The notes: a model not told the origin generated them from the sequence alone. Shown: positions 28,524 through 37,604, counted from the stretch's first letter. The stretch: 64,000 nucleotides of DNA from Methylorubrum aminovorans (GCF_022179725.1 NZ_BPRC01000006.1:186001-250000), one strand, 5' to 3'. Program-made: numbers and translations.

Positions 28524-31500
28524 ATGACCGCGCTGTTCAACCCGAGCCCGCTCGTCTTGAGCACGCTGCAGAACCTCTCCCTGGTTCTGGATCGGTCGAC
28601 GAGCCTGTCGCGCAGCCCCGGGGTCTCCGGATTGGCCGTGCGGCACAGCGAGGCCCCCGCCTTCGGCGGACTTGCGATGCCCATGGCACGCACCGGCCAG
28701 TCGATGCCGGCGAAGGTGCGCTACGGCGCGATCACCGTGACGCCGCGGGCGCAGGGTTCGGCCTTCAGCCGCAGCCCCGGGGTCCATCCCGCGATCGACC
28801 GGGCCTACGACAACCCGGGTGTGCGCTTCGGCGACCGGGTGCGCGGCGGCGCGCGGCCGACCTCGTCCGCCGGCGAGACGACCTGCCACTTCTCGCAGAC
28901 CTCGGTCTCGAAGACCTCGCCGATCCGCGAGATGATCAAGGCGGCGCGTGGCGGCCGCCGGCTGACCGGATCGCGCGCGGCCGCGCATGTGCTCTACGTC
29001 GAACGCGAGGGCGCGCCCGAGCAGATCCGTGGCAAGGGCCAGGAGCGCCTGTCCGGCGAGGCCTTCACCGCCGAGATCGAGCGGCGCGGCCTCGACCGCT
29101 CCGCGGTCGCGCAGCAGGCCTATATCGAACGTGCCGGCGCGGCGGAGGGCATGGAGCGCAAGCCCTGCCATCGCATCACGGACGAGGAACTGGACGCCCT
29201 CGACGAGGCTTCGTTCGGCACGATCGGCGAGACCGTCGAAGAGCGCACGCGGTTCTGGCTCGCTGTCGAGGAGGCCGAAGCGACGCCTAAGGGCGATCGC
29301 GTCACGATCAAGCCGGCCGAGAACCCGGCCTGGTGGGCCAGGGTCGCCGAACACGTCGATCAGGCCCCGCCGGCCGCGCAAAAACCGATCCGCGATGCAC
29401 TGGCGCGGGACGACGGCGATCCGTTCGACATCAAGCTGACCATCGACAAGGCGTTCGCCCTGCATCAGTGGGCGGTGGGTCTTGACCCCGAGGCTCCGCT
29501 CGAGATCTCGCCGGGGCGCGGCGGGCGCACGCAGACGCGCGTGATCGCGGAACTGCCGCACGAGATCGATGGCCGCGAGCGCCTGCAAATCGTGCGCGAC
29601 TTCACGCAGAAGCTCGCCGAGAAGGGGTTCCCGTACTGGGCGGTCATCCACGCGCCGGATGCCAACAACGACGCCCGGAACTTCCACGTTCACATCGCCT
29701 ACTACGACCGGCCGGCCGCCAAGATCCAAGGATCAAGCGGCAAAGGCGATGTCTGGGATTTCGAGATCCAGGAGGAGCGTCGGTATCCGAATCGGACCAA
29801 GTATCTGGTCCGCCCGTACCAGCAGAACCGTCTCCGCGAGACGAATGACCAGGACTGGGTCACGGAGCTTCGCAAGCACTGGGAGACGGTGTCGAACCGC
29901 GTGCTGGAAGAGGCCGGGGTGTCGAAGCGCTACAACCTCGGCACCTACGAGAGCATGGGCATCGATCTTGAGCCGCTGAAGCACATCAACTCGCGGACCT
30001 TCAACAAGGAGCGGAAAGGCGAGCTGACCGAGGAGGGGCCGGTTCTGGCCCGGCGGCAGTGGGACACCGTCCACGACCGCTTGGTCAAGGAGCACGAGGA
30101 CCGGGCGAGGAAGCGGGAGGGATCGATCGCGGGCATGGCGGATCACGCCGCTCGCCTCGTCGCGCCGCAATCCTATGGGTCGCACCGGGTCGCCGAGGTG
30201 AAGCGACTGGGGGAGATGGGGGTGAAGGCGAGCTTCCAGCTGGCCCTGCTGGAGCTGAATCAGGATCTGACCCGCTTGGTTACGGACCGGATCACCTCGC
30301 GACCAAAGCTCATGATGAATGCCGCCGACAAAGAGGAACAAAAAAACCGGAAGAAGAGAGGCGAGGCGCTCGACGCGCCGCCGCAGGATCGCCCGGTCGC
30401 TGGCGCTGGCTTGTTCGGGCTCAGCCACCAGAGCGAGGTGGTTCGGTTCCTGACGACGATCTACGACGGGGCCTTGCGGCTCGACGCTGAGAACGCCCGC
30501 CGCACGGAGACGGCACGCCACAACGTGCGCCTCATCGTCCAGGAGTTGAAGGCCTGGATGGCCGAGCCTGCCCGCCCGCTGCAAGTCGCGCGCCGCTATG
30601 CTCCCGAGGCCGTGCAGAGCCTCGACGATCCGGCACGCACGGAGCGGCGTGAAAGCTCGAGAGGTGCGCTGCAGGAGGGCTTCCGCGAGGCGGTAGAGAG
30701 CCGAAGCGCCGAGATCCTCCGTGCCTTGAAAGCCGAACTCGCGCACCGTTCCTTGCCTCAGGCTGCACAGTCAGCGCCCGCTGCTGCGCCGCCCTCCGCA
30801 GCGTCCCAGAAGGAGCGGCCTGTCGCCACAGCATCGCCGACGGTCTCCAGCCCGCTCGCGAAGCCCTCGGGTGGTCGTACAAAGCCGCGCTACACGCCCG
30901 GTCGGCTGGACGGCCCAGCTCCGCAGATCGGCCAAACCGGGTTCCGCCCGCGCCCCGAACATGCCGATCTCGGCCGCTTCCTGCATCGGCCGACCGTCGG
31001 CACGGGTGCGCCGCGTCCCCCAGAGCCGACTCGAGAGACGTCGCGGACGCACCAGGCTTTCACATCGCCCCAAGCCGAACCGGGGCTCCCGCATACCGGG
31101 GGCCGCTTCGGACACGATAGTCCGACCGCCGGGGCGCCGATGCACCCGGAGACATGTGCGCGAGACGAGCAACCGAGTTCCGGAATGCCGCGCGTCTCCC
31201 ACGGCCCGATCGACGCTCAAGCAGACGACGCTGGGCCTCCCGGCATGCTTGATACAACTCCGGGCAATCGGCTCGGCGCTCCAAGTCTGGCACAACTCGA
31301 GACCCCGGTGACGATCGGGCAGCCGATCGAAACATCGCCCGGCGCACCACGCGCTACGGATACACACACTAGAGAGGCGATCGAATCGCGCGTCCCGACA
31401 GCTAGCTATGCCGGCCCCGGCGGTGGTCGGGCTTCGCCAGAACAGCCGGAAGCCCCACAGCGCCGGGGTTCGCATCCAGCTCGCTCCGTGGCTCCGCTAG

Positions 31501-31922
31501 CGCTCGACCGGGGTCAGCGCCCGACCGAGTCGGCGACCGCCCGCGCAGGTGGTGAAGGGGTTGGATCTGTATCACCCAGTGTCACCATCGGCGCTGCGAC
31601 CGGATCGGAAGACGAGCGGTTACAGCCTGGACTGACTGCCAACGGCCCATCGGTCCCCTCATCGTCGGGGATCGTCGGGTCACTTGTCGGCCGTGGGCCA
31701 GCGGACGAAGCTGAAGGCTGCGGTGAACCGATGCCTCCGAACCTTGCGGATTCGGTGAATGATGAGGGTGCGACACGTCCGGTTCCGCATATAGAGCCAG
31801 TCGCCGCAGCGCACGCGTCTGTCTCTCCGGCAGCGACTTCGGCGGTTGAGACAGTGCGCATCGTTGGCGCCAAGCGTCCAGGCAAGAAAATTCGCGCGCG
31901 GGATAGATCATTTGAGAGATGA
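28524..31922 (+). CDS. MobA/MobL-family relaxase
   Basis: A 1132-residue protein beginning at ATG 28524 with GAGAGGA five bases upstream. Residues about 320-400 hold the relaxase core: LPHEIDGRERLQIVRDFTQK, FPYWAVIHAPDANNDARNFH and the metal-binding HxH at His388/His390 (NFHVHIAYYDRP), as in MOBQ relaxases. Unusually, about 300 residues precede the core, which is normally near the N-terminus. The last 350 residues are Pro/Ser/Thr-rich and probably disordered. It would nick oriT, attach covalently to the 5' end and lead the strand through a transfer system provided by another element, since no type IV secretion genes are present. The family call is firm; the catalytic Tyr was not identified with certainty. 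Confidence 0.8.
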   Translation: MTALFNPSPLVLSTLQNLSLVLDRSTSLSRSPGVSGLAVRHSEAPAFGGLAMPMARTGQSMPAKVRYGAITVTPRAQGSAFSRSPGVHPAIDRAYDNPGVRFGDRVRGGARPTSSAGETTCHFSQTSVSKTSPIREMIKAARGGRRLTGSRAAAHVLYVEREGAPEQIRGKGQERLSGEAFTAEIERRGLDRSAVAQQAYIERAGAAEGMERKPCHRITDEELDALDEASFGTIGETVEERTRFWLAVEEAEATPKGDRVTIKPAENPAWWARVAEHVDQAPPAAQKPIRDALARDDGDPFDIKLTIDKAFALHQWAVGLDPEAPLEISPGRGGRTQTRVIAELPHEIDGRERLQIVRDFTQKLAEKGFPYWAVIHAPDANNDARNFHVHIAYYDRPAAKIQGSSGKGDVWDFEIQEERRYPNRTKYLVRPYQQNRLRETNDQDWVTELRKHWETVSNRVLEEAGVSKRYNLGTYESMGIDLEPLKHINSRTFNKERKGELTEEGPVLARRQWDTVHDRLVKEHEDRARKREGSIAGMADHAARLVAPQSYGSHRVAEVKRLGEMGVKASFQLALLELNQDLTRLVTDRITSRPKLMMNAADKEEQKNRKKRGEALDAPPQDRPVAGAGLFGLSHQSEVVRFLTTIYDGALRLDAENARRTETARHNVRLIVQELKAWMAEPARPLQVARRYAPEAVQSLDDPARTERRESSRGALQEGFREAVESRSAEILRALKAELAHRSLPQAAQSAPAAAPPSAASQKERPVATASPTVSSPLAKPSGGRTKPRYTPGRLDGPAPQIGQTGFRPRPEHADLGRFLHRPTVGTGAPRPPEPTRETSRTHQAFTSPQAEPGLPHTGGRFGHDSPTAGAPMHPETCARDEQPSSGMPRVSHGPIDAQADDAGPPGMLDTTPGNRLGAPSLAQLETPVTIGQPIETSPGAPRATDTHTREAIESRVPTASYAGPGGGRASPEQPEAPQRRGSHPARSVAPLALDRGQRPTESATARAGGEGVGSVSPSVTIGAATGSEDERLQPGLTANGPSVPSSSGIVGSLVGRGPADEAEGCGEPMPPNLADSVNDEGATRPVPHIEPVAAAHASVSPAATSAVETVRIVGAKRPGKKIRARDRSFER

Positions 31923-32255
31923 TCGCAGTCTGTGGTCAGATTGCGGCACGCCAGGATCTACATCTTCGCAAATCCGTCCGTGATCGCATGCCCTGGAGAT
32001 TTGCGTCCGTCTGGCCGCACGGGGTGCAAGCCGTCACGAGCCCGGAATTATCCTATGACAATAACCTGGGCATCCGAGCTCTGCGCAATGCCCGTGCTGC
32101 TGGAAGCCACCGGATGCTGCTCAGGCTCAGGCTCGCAGCAGGCTGGATGTGGGAGACCGGGACTGCTGGGGATGCCATCAGACAGGTCGCGAGAGGTTGC
32201 CCCTGACAGCACGCGCGCCTGCATTGGATATCACGAAAGACGAGAAAAGACCTGC

Positions 32256-32279
32256 GCACCCAAGCCGTTGCTTGGGTGC
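32256..32279. other. Perfect hairpin in the leader of the exonuclease VII-like operon
   Basis: GCACCCAAGC and GCTTGGGTGC form a 10-bp perfect stem with a CGTT loop. It is the only clear structure in the 507-bp gap 31923-32429 between the relaxase and the next gene; no gene is seen there. There is no T-run after it in either direction, so it is more likely a regulatory or protein-binding structure than a standard terminator. Confidence 0.4.
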
Positions 32280-32429
32280 TGGGAGAATAGGGATCGAGAG
32301 AGGAAAGGGCGAAGGCACCTTGGCTGAAAATCCCGGAAAGGACGGGTGAGGCAGGGCGGCGCTGAGACAGCGTCCGCTTCGCATTGGCGAGGCTCCTTCG
32401 ATCTCTTCTCCGACAATGGGCCTCTAGAA

Positions 32430-33350
32430 ATGACACATCACGACATGTCCGCCGGTGCGGACGCGGCCGCTTGCCCGCTCGAGCCCACCGGCTTGTGGGT
32501 ACGCGCCACGGCGAGCCGACCCCGGCGGCACCGCGACGGCTGGTTGTTCGACCTCCAGGCGCTCGATCCCACCCGCAGCGGTCGGCTTACCGCCTTCATG
32601 TCCGCTGACTTCACCCAGCAGGTCGAACAGGTCTCTGGCATTCAGCTGCACGAGGAAGATCTCCTCGGCGATCACACCGTTCTGCTGACGCTCACCGTCG
32701 ATCCGCTGCTCGGCTTGACCGGGCGGATCATCGGCCTGGATCGCGGGCTAATGCTGAGGGCTTGGGCCGAGCGCGACGCGCGGGTGCGAGAGGCGCTCGA
32801 CGCTAATGGCGTATGGGAACGGCAGCGCGAATTGCCGATGCCGCGCCGGCTCCGCCGGGCATTCCTGATCGAGCCGGACGATGGCGCGCCGCACGCGATC
32901 GCGGACGGTCTCGCTCGCTGGCACGAACTCGGAATGATCGCGCTGATCCGGCATCCTCTCGCGTTCGAGGAGCCGGGTTCGGTGGCAGCGCTTCACCGCG
33001 CTCTCGATGCCGCCCTCGATCAATATGAGTGGGGCACGCTCGACGCAGTGATCGTCGAACCGGGCACGGGCTTCGCCTTCCGGTCCCTGTCGGACCCGGG
33101 CCTGGCGCAGCGGCTGTGCGAGTTCCCGGTCCCCATCCTGACTCGGCGGACGCGGCCGGTGACGCTGCTCGACGGGCTCGCCTTCCGCAGCTTCGACACT
33201 GCGCCCGACCTCGCCGCGCTGCTGATCGAGATCCTGCACCGCGAGCTGCGTGAGGCCAACCGGCCCCGCCTCGAGGCGATCGCCCGCGAGCTCGAACCGG
33301 CACCGGCGGCCGAAGATCGGCCAGTCAACGGGGCAGCGCTCTTCGACTGA
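32430..33350 (+). CDS. Divergent exonuclease VII large-subunit-like protein 1 (probably non-catalytic)
   Basis: A 306-residue protein laid out like the first two thirds of XseA. Residues 20-100 resemble the N-terminal OB fold (TGLWVRATASRPRRHRDGWL, then GDHTVLLTLTVDPLLGLTGR). Residues 101-265 follow the catalytic core, with LDAVIVEPGTGFAFRSLSDP (205-224) where XseA has DVIIVGRGGGS, and FPVPILTRRTRPVTLLDGLA where XseA has IPVISAVGHETDVTLAD. The glycine loop is degraded and the catalytic His and Asp of GHETD are absent, so an active nuclease is unlikely. The long helical C-terminal region is also missing. I read this as a structural paralogue working with the next two genes. An upstream GTG at 32346 is a weaker start. 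Similarity is by eye and remote. Confidence 0.5.
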   Translation: MTHHDMSAGADAAACPLEPTGLWVRATASRPRRHRDGWLFDLQALDPTRSGRLTAFMSADFTQQVEQVSGIQLHEEDLLGDHTVLLTLTVDPLLGLTGRIIGLDRGLMLRAWAERDARVREALDANGVWERQRELPMPRRLRRAFLIEPDDGAPHAIADGLARWHELGMIALIRHPLAFEEPGSVAALHRALDAALDQYEWGTLDAVIVEPGTGFAFRSLSDPGLAQRLCEFPVPILTRRTRPVTLLDGLAFRSFDTAPDLAALLIEILHRELREANRPRLEAIARELEPAPAAEDRPVNGAALFD

Positions 33351-33438
33351 CGCGCTCCTGTCCACAGTCCCGGCGACCGCATGACGGCCGCCGGGCCGCT
33401 CGCCCCGCCATTCACACGACGACACACGAACGGACACG

Positions 33439-34860
33439 ATGCGACATCACCGATTCCCCGCCTGGAGGGACACGCCGCCACACCAGCCTCATCCCGGCGG
33501 CGACGCGCCACCGCGCGCCCGTCACGACCGCGGCAGCGCGCTCGAACCCGACTCACTCTCCGCCGAGGTGCACGAACTGCGCGACGTGATCGGCTGGCTG
33601 CGCCAGCGGCTGCGCGGCGAACACAGCGTGCGGGCCTGCGTCCTCACGGTCGAGGCCGCCGGTCCCGACAGCTATCTCCTCTTGCTCGGCGAAGCGCAGG
33701 CGAGCCTGAGCTACGATCCACCGCGCCTGAAGGTCCGTCTCGATGCCCCCGAGCTCGCCCTAATCCGAACGGAGCATGGCGTTGACTTCGATCCGGCCGA
33801 CCTCGTCAACCGTACCATCGAGGTTCAGTTACGCACCGGCCTGCGTCAGCGGTTCGGCCGCGGAGCCGGCGTCCAAGCCAAGCTCATGGCCCTGCTCTCG
33901 CTCGGGCAGATCCCGCTCGAAGCAGACATTGAGCGCGAGTGCACGCTGCAGCGGCTGAGGCTCGAGGGGGGCCGCTTCGGGCCGGACAACTGGGTCGAGC
34001 CGGAGGATCTCCATCATGTTGCGCTCGTCGTCTCAGAGCATGGCGAGGCGCGGCGCGACGTCGAGCACGTGCTGCAGTCAATCGAAGGGGCCGGCCTCCT
34101 CCGCCTCCACCGGGTGTGGGCCAACTTCGAGGGTGCCGGGGCCGAGCGCACGTTGGTCGAAGCGTTTACCCGCGTCAGGAGCCTGCATGCCGAGTATGGA
34201 CTGTCGGCGACCTTGGTCTGCCGCGGCGGTGGGCCGATCGAAGCATTCCGTCCGCTCAACAGCTACGCGATCGCGCATGCTGCGACAGCAGATCGGGTGC
34301 CGAACCTGATCGTCGGCCTCGGCCATGCCGGCACGCCGCGCACCGCCCTCGATGCAGTGGCGGCGCGCTCCGAGCCGACTCCGACGGCGGCGGCGATGCT
34401 GGTGCGCCACCTCGTCGAGCGCACCGGGCTCCGGGCCGAGCGCGCGCTCGCCGCTTTTGAGGCTGCGATCGAGGAGGATCTTGGGGCGGCCAGCCGCATC
34501 GCCCTGGCACGAGCCACGACCGCCTTCGACATGGCGCTGCAAGATCTTGTCACCGCGGCCGAAGCACGACTGCGACAGCTCGATCGGGCCGTCGAGCAGA
34601 GCCTACTGCTGGGATTGAGCGCGGCAGTCGGCGGGATCACGCGGAAAGAACCGGATGCCGATCCCGTCGAGGTGGGTCCTCTCAATGACACCGAGGACGA
34701 CGTCCTCCTAAGCAAAGCCCTGGCGCTGGTGATCGCGACCGATACGGGCTGCATCGTCACCAGCGCCCAGGATATCTCAGCGGGCCTGCCGCTGCTGCTG
34801 CAATTCCCGGACGGCGTCGTACCCGTCCGGGTCGAACCCTTCACTTCAACCACTCACTGA
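33439..34860 (+). CDS. Divergent exonuclease VII large-subunit-like protein 2
   Basis: A 473-residue protein resembling full-length XseA. The core has LVCRGGGPIEAFRPLNSYAI (259-278; XseA: GRGGGS), PNLIVGLGHAGTPRTALDAV (288-307; XseA: PVISAVGHETDVTLAD) and SEPTPTAAA (XseA: APTPSAAA). A long helical segment follows (about 325-410, AIEEDLGAASRIALARATTA) and a C-terminal end TGCIVTSAQDISAGLPLLLQ matching the XseA tail. The glycine loop and His296 are kept, but the Asp three residues after that His is Thr, so activity is uncertain. The first 60 residues replace part of the usual OB fold. It follows the previous gene by 88 bp and precedes an XseB-like gene by 23 bp. The role may be trimming single-stranded DNA during transfer. 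Confidence 0.6.
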   Translation: MRHHRFPAWRDTPPHQPHPGGDAPPRARHDRGSALEPDSLSAEVHELRDVIGWLRQRLRGEHSVRACVLTVEAAGPDSYLLLLGEAQASLSYDPPRLKVRLDAPELALIRTEHGVDFDPADLVNRTIEVQLRTGLRQRFGRGAGVQAKLMALLSLGQIPLEADIERECTLQRLRLEGGRFGPDNWVEPEDLHHVALVVSEHGEARRDVEHVLQSIEGAGLLRLHRVWANFEGAGAERTLVEAFTRVRSLHAEYGLSATLVCRGGGPIEAFRPLNSYAIAHAATADRVPNLIVGLGHAGTPRTALDAVAARSEPTPTAAAMLVRHLVERTGLRAERALAAFEAAIEEDLGAASRIALARATTAFDMALQDLVTAAEARLRQLDRAVEQSLLLGLSAAVGGITRKEPDADPVEVGPLNDTEDDVLLSKALALVIATDTGCIVTSAQDISAGLPLLLQFPDGVVPVRVEPFTSTTH

Positions 34861-34883
34861 CATCACTCAAGGACGCCGATACC

Positions 34884-35069
34884 ATGTCACATCCCCCCGA
34901 GACCCCGAGCTTCCTGGCCGCGGTCAAGCGCATCGAAGCGCTGACCCATGAGATCCGCCGTGATGGGCTGGCCTCCTTCGAGAAGGTGGAAGCCGCCTAT
35001 ACCGAGGTGCAAGAGCTGCGTGCCATACTGAACGCGCGGATCTCCGAGTTGCGCGGCCGTAGCGCGTAA
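34884..35069 (+). CDS. Exonuclease VII small-subunit-like protein
   Basis: A 61-residue, almost wholly helical protein: PSFLAAVKRIEALTHEIRRD, GLASFEKVEAAYTEVQELRA, then ILNARISELRGR. XseB proteins (60-80 residues) have the same course: PSFEEALKRLEEIVERLE, a Gly/Leu turn, then LEEALELFEEG and a second helix ending EQRVEEL. Several XseB chains bind the helical region of one XseA. Its position right after an XseA-like gene strengthens the assignment. The start ATG 34884 has AAGGACG upstream. The rest of the operon argues it is a dedicated partner rather than the housekeeping subunit. Confidence 0.6.
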   Translation: MSHPPETPSFLAAVKRIEALTHEIRRDGLASFEKVEAAYTEVQELRAILNARISELRGRSA

Positions 35070-35080
35070 CGAAAACAGCA

Positions 35081-35110
35081 CCACCGCCGATGAGAGTTCA
35101 TCGGCGGTGG
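35081..35110 (+). terminator. Hairpin after the exonuclease VII-like operon
   Basis: A perfect 13-bp stem, CCACCGCCGATGA with TCATCGGCGGTGG around a GAGT loop, starts 12 bp after the stop of the XseB-like gene. No T-run follows (CTCGGTGCG), so it would be an atypical terminator or an RNA 3'-end stabiliser. From 35111 to 35322 the sequence turns AT-rich and shows no gene. Confidence 0.5.
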
Positions 35111-35322
35111 CTCGGTGCGATCATACCAAGAAGTCAGTTGGCGGAGCCCCTGCCGCACAGGTATGAGCATGGTCCAAAATCCCGGGAACGCGGAACCACT
35201 TCTGGATAGGTTAAATGTATGCTTCTCTCGGTGATGGAGCGCATGAGGCCTTTCTCGGGAGATTCTAGACCTATCCCCAAATGTATTCTATAATACGATA
35301 TTGGCTCAATGATATAAATTTA

Positions 35323-35562
35323 CTAGTCTGGATTACGTCCCTTTTTAATCTCTGATTTGAGGTTTTTCCCTCCAAATTCCGCAAGTTTACGCTTGCATTC
35401 GGCTGGATCGAAGCGAACGACGCTCCCAATCGCTACACACGGTTTGATAATTCGGCGAGCGCGCCAGTTCTTCACGGTTGAACGTGAAACTCCAAAAATT
35501 GAAGCGAGCTCGTCGATAGTCACAAATTTGATCAAAATGGTGCTGGAATTGATTTCGGGCAT
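35323..35562 (-). CDS. AlpA/excisionase-like helix-turn-helix protein
   Basis: A 79-residue protein with a MerR-type winged helix: FVTIDELASIFGVSRSTVKN, then WRARRIIKPCVAIGSVVRFD and PAECKRKLAEFGG. This is the form of AlpA/excisionase proteins that bend att DNA and favour excision with a P4-type integrase. It lies 500 bp from such an integrase on the same strand. The sequence is AT-richer than the core. The region 35563-36063 between them contains no gene that I can support. Confidence 0.7.
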   Translation of the reverse strand: MPEINSSTILIKFVTIDELASIFGVSRSTVKNWRARRIIKPCVAIGSVVRFDPAECKRKLAEFGGKNLKSEIKKGRNPD

Positions 35563-36063
35563 GTTGTCGGTCCGATAGCGTTCGGCCGTTGCCCGTAGAC
35601 GGGCTCCGGTCGCGTGAATGCCATCAGACTACGGAAGGCTGCTGCGGTCCTGCCCGACCGCCCCGTAGAATTGCCTCGACTGCGCGACATAGGCCTTTGG
35701 TCACGCCGCCGATTTCTTCCTCAATTGCCACCAGGTGCCCTTGGCGAGGACACCCTTTGATCCGGTCACGCCTGGTTGCAGGTCCAGTCCGCTTCTATGT
35801 TTGCTCGGCGGGTTGTTCTGTCAGCCGCAATCGTGTCCGGAACAGTCGCTCAGAGGGGCCGCCATGCTTACGGTTTGGCTCAGACGCCAAGTTGTACCAG
35901 CCGCTTTGCCCTGCCGCCGATACAACACCGCGTGCACTTCCATGCAATCGAAGGTAGGCCGCATTAGCTAACTGTCAAGCTAGGAAGGATATGCGCGCTG
36001 CCGAGCGGCATCTCGTCGTCCCGGGGGACATCGGATCCTGCCGAGTGGATGCTTCTGCCGGCC

Positions 36064-37350
36064 TCAACGTGCCCAGCGTCTGCGCATCTCATCCACGACC
36101 TGCCGTGGGATCGCGCTGCCCTGGATGACGAACGGGTTCTTCTTCGGGGTCAGGGTGCCGGCCAAGTGGTCTGCCCAATCGGCCATCAGCCGTCGTCGCT
36201 TCTCGAGCAGGTGGCCACGGTTGTAGGCGCGTTCGGTCTCGTCTCCGACCAGATGGCCGAGCGCCTTCTCAGCCAGTTCCACCTCGTGGAACGTGGCGGA
36301 ACTGGCCCAGGTCCGGAAGGTCGCGCGGAAGCCGTGAGTCGTCACGTAAACACCCATCCGCTCACGGCAGTGTTCGAGCGCCGTCAAAGAGAGCGGCTTG
36401 AGCTTCTGGCTCGGAAAGAGAAGCTCATCGCCCTTGTTCGTGAGCCGGAGTGCCTCTACTCGATCGAGAAGGTCGAGGGCGCGGTCGCAGAGCGGCACAA
36501 CATGATCTTCGCCGACGAGAGCCGCTTCTTTACGGCTCTTCATACGCTCCGCCTTGATCGTCCAGGTTCCGCTTTTCCTGTCGATTTCCGACCAGCGCGC
36601 GCTTACGCCGACGCCTGGGCGTAGGACGGTCAGGATGATCCACTCCAGCGCCAGTGCGCTCATCGAATCGGTGGCGCGTAGTTGGGTCATGAAGGCTGGG
36701 ATCTCGTCGTGATCCATCGCCTTGAAGTGGCCACGCACGAGCTTCGGCTTGGCCGGGAACACGTTCTTGAGGTTATCGCGCCAGGCGGCAGGGTTCTCTC
36801 CGGAGCGGAAGCCGCACGTTTTAGCCATCGATAGGATCGCCTCGATCCGTCCGCGAACCCGCTTCGCGGTCTCAGGCAAGCGGCTCCAGATCGGGTCGAG
36901 GACAGCGATAACGTCGCTCGTGTCGATTTGATCGACAGGCCGCTTCATCAGAGCCGCAGCATGGGTGTCGAGGCTGGCCCGCCACTGCGGGGCGCTCTTC
37001 TTACTCTTCCACGTGCTCTCGCTACGCTTGATGAAATCGTCCATAGCCTCCCGGAAGGTCGGAATGCGCAACACCTTCACGTCCGCTTCACGCTTCGCCA
37101 ACGGATCGACGCCCTGACGGATTTGCGAGCGGATCTCCTCGGCCGCCGTCCGCGCGGCAGCGAGCGTGAGCGCATGGGAGCCAGCTCCTCCAAGGCCAAG
37201 TTCGCGCTGTCGCCCGCCGAACCGATAGCGCATCACCCACTGGCGTGATCCGCCCGGGCGCACTGACAGGTAGAGGTTTCCGCCGTCGCTGTGCAGGCCG
37301 AGGGGGAGGGTCACGATCTGCTTTGCGGTCAGCTTGTTGATGGTGGGCAT
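36064..37350 (-). CDS. P4-type tyrosine integrase of the island
   Basis: A 428-residue integrase with an N-terminal DUF4102 arm-binding domain (MPTINKLTAKQIVTLPLGLH, then GGNLYLSVRPGGSRQWVMRY), a core-binding domain and a C-terminal catalytic domain. The catalytic set is Arg in VLRPGVGVSARWS, Lys in IKAERMKSRKE, HxxR in THGFRATFRTW, His in KALGHLVGD and the nucleophile Tyr in ERAYNRGH. The usual Glu after the first Arg (RxGE) is replaced by Val. ATG 37350 begins at the conserved N-terminus. It is transcribed away from the tRNA-Ser gene 165 bp upstream, its presumed target, and looks intact, so the island may still be excisable. Confidence 0.9.
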   Translation of the reverse strand: MPTINKLTAKQIVTLPLGLHSDGGNLYLSVRPGGSRQWVMRYRFGGRQRELGLGGAGSHALTLAAARTAAEEIRSQIRQGVDPLAKREADVKVLRIPTFREAMDDFIKRSESTWKSKKSAPQWRASLDTHAAALMKRPVDQIDTSDVIAVLDPIWSRLPETAKRVRGRIEAILSMAKTCGFRSGENPAAWRDNLKNVFPAKPKLVRGHFKAMDHDEIPAFMTQLRATDSMSALALEWIILTVLRPGVGVSARWSEIDRKSGTWTIKAERMKSRKEAALVGEDHVVPLCDRALDLLDRVEALRLTNKGDELLFPSQKLKPLSLTALEHCRERMGVYVTTHGFRATFRTWASSATFHEVELAEKALGHLVGDETERAYNRGHLLEKRRRLMADWADHLAGTLTPKKNPFVIQGSAIPRQVVDEMRRRWAR

Positions 37351-37371
37351 GGTCCGATCCCGGTACGAGAG

Positions 37372-37392
37372 TGCCCAAGCGTTTGCCCAAGC
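37372..37392. repeat. Integrase arm-type repeat, right end
   Basis: The partner of the site at 2086-2106, with 20 of 21 bases identical (two GCCCAAGC copies). It lies 22 bp upstream of the integrase start codon, so integrase binding here could also repress its own gene. Confidence 0.55.
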
Positions 37393-37514
37393 ATGACGCG
37401 TATCCTTGGCGGTCCTGACATACCCCCACGCGACCACGTCACCCGAGAATATGGTGCTGCATCAACGGGTTCGACAACCCGGAAAACCACGCATGACCAT
37501 GCAGATCGAAAAAC

Positions 37515-37528
37515 TGGCGGAAGGGGTG
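37515..37528 (+). other. attR: Right attachment-site copy within tRNA-Ser
   Basis: TGGCGGAAGGGGTG covers the CCA end, discriminator and acceptor 3' strand of tRNA-Ser plus four bases into the T arm. It matches 2022-2035 exactly, and the match stops at the next base. Integration keeps the tRNA intact because the element carries the same 3' end. Confidence 0.7.
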
Positions 37529-37604
37529 GGATTCGAACCCACGGTGGAGTTGCCCCCACGGCGGTTTTCAAGACCGCTGCCTTAAACCACTCGGCCACCC
37601 TTCC
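37515..37604 (-). tRNA. tRNA-Ser (anticodon UGA)
   Basis: A complete 90-nt tRNA on the minus strand. The acceptor GGAAGG pairs with CCTTCC, discriminator G and encoded CCA at 37515-37517. There is a D arm with GAGTGGTTTAAGGC, an anticodon stem CGGTC around a loop containing TGA, a long variable arm typical of class II serine tRNAs (GTGGGGGCAACTCCAC), and a T arm with GGTTCGAATCC. It reads UCA codons. Its last 14 bases are duplicated at 2022, identifying it as the integration site. Confidence 0.95.

Noticed and set aside
31919..32349. Short frames after the relaxase gene
   Set aside because: Several mutually overlapping frames on both strands, none with a good start or coherent composition.
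35589..35971. Three overlapping plus-strand frames in the gap before the integrase
   Set aside because: They are alternatives in different frames with Cys/Arg-rich, non-protein-like composition and no start signal.
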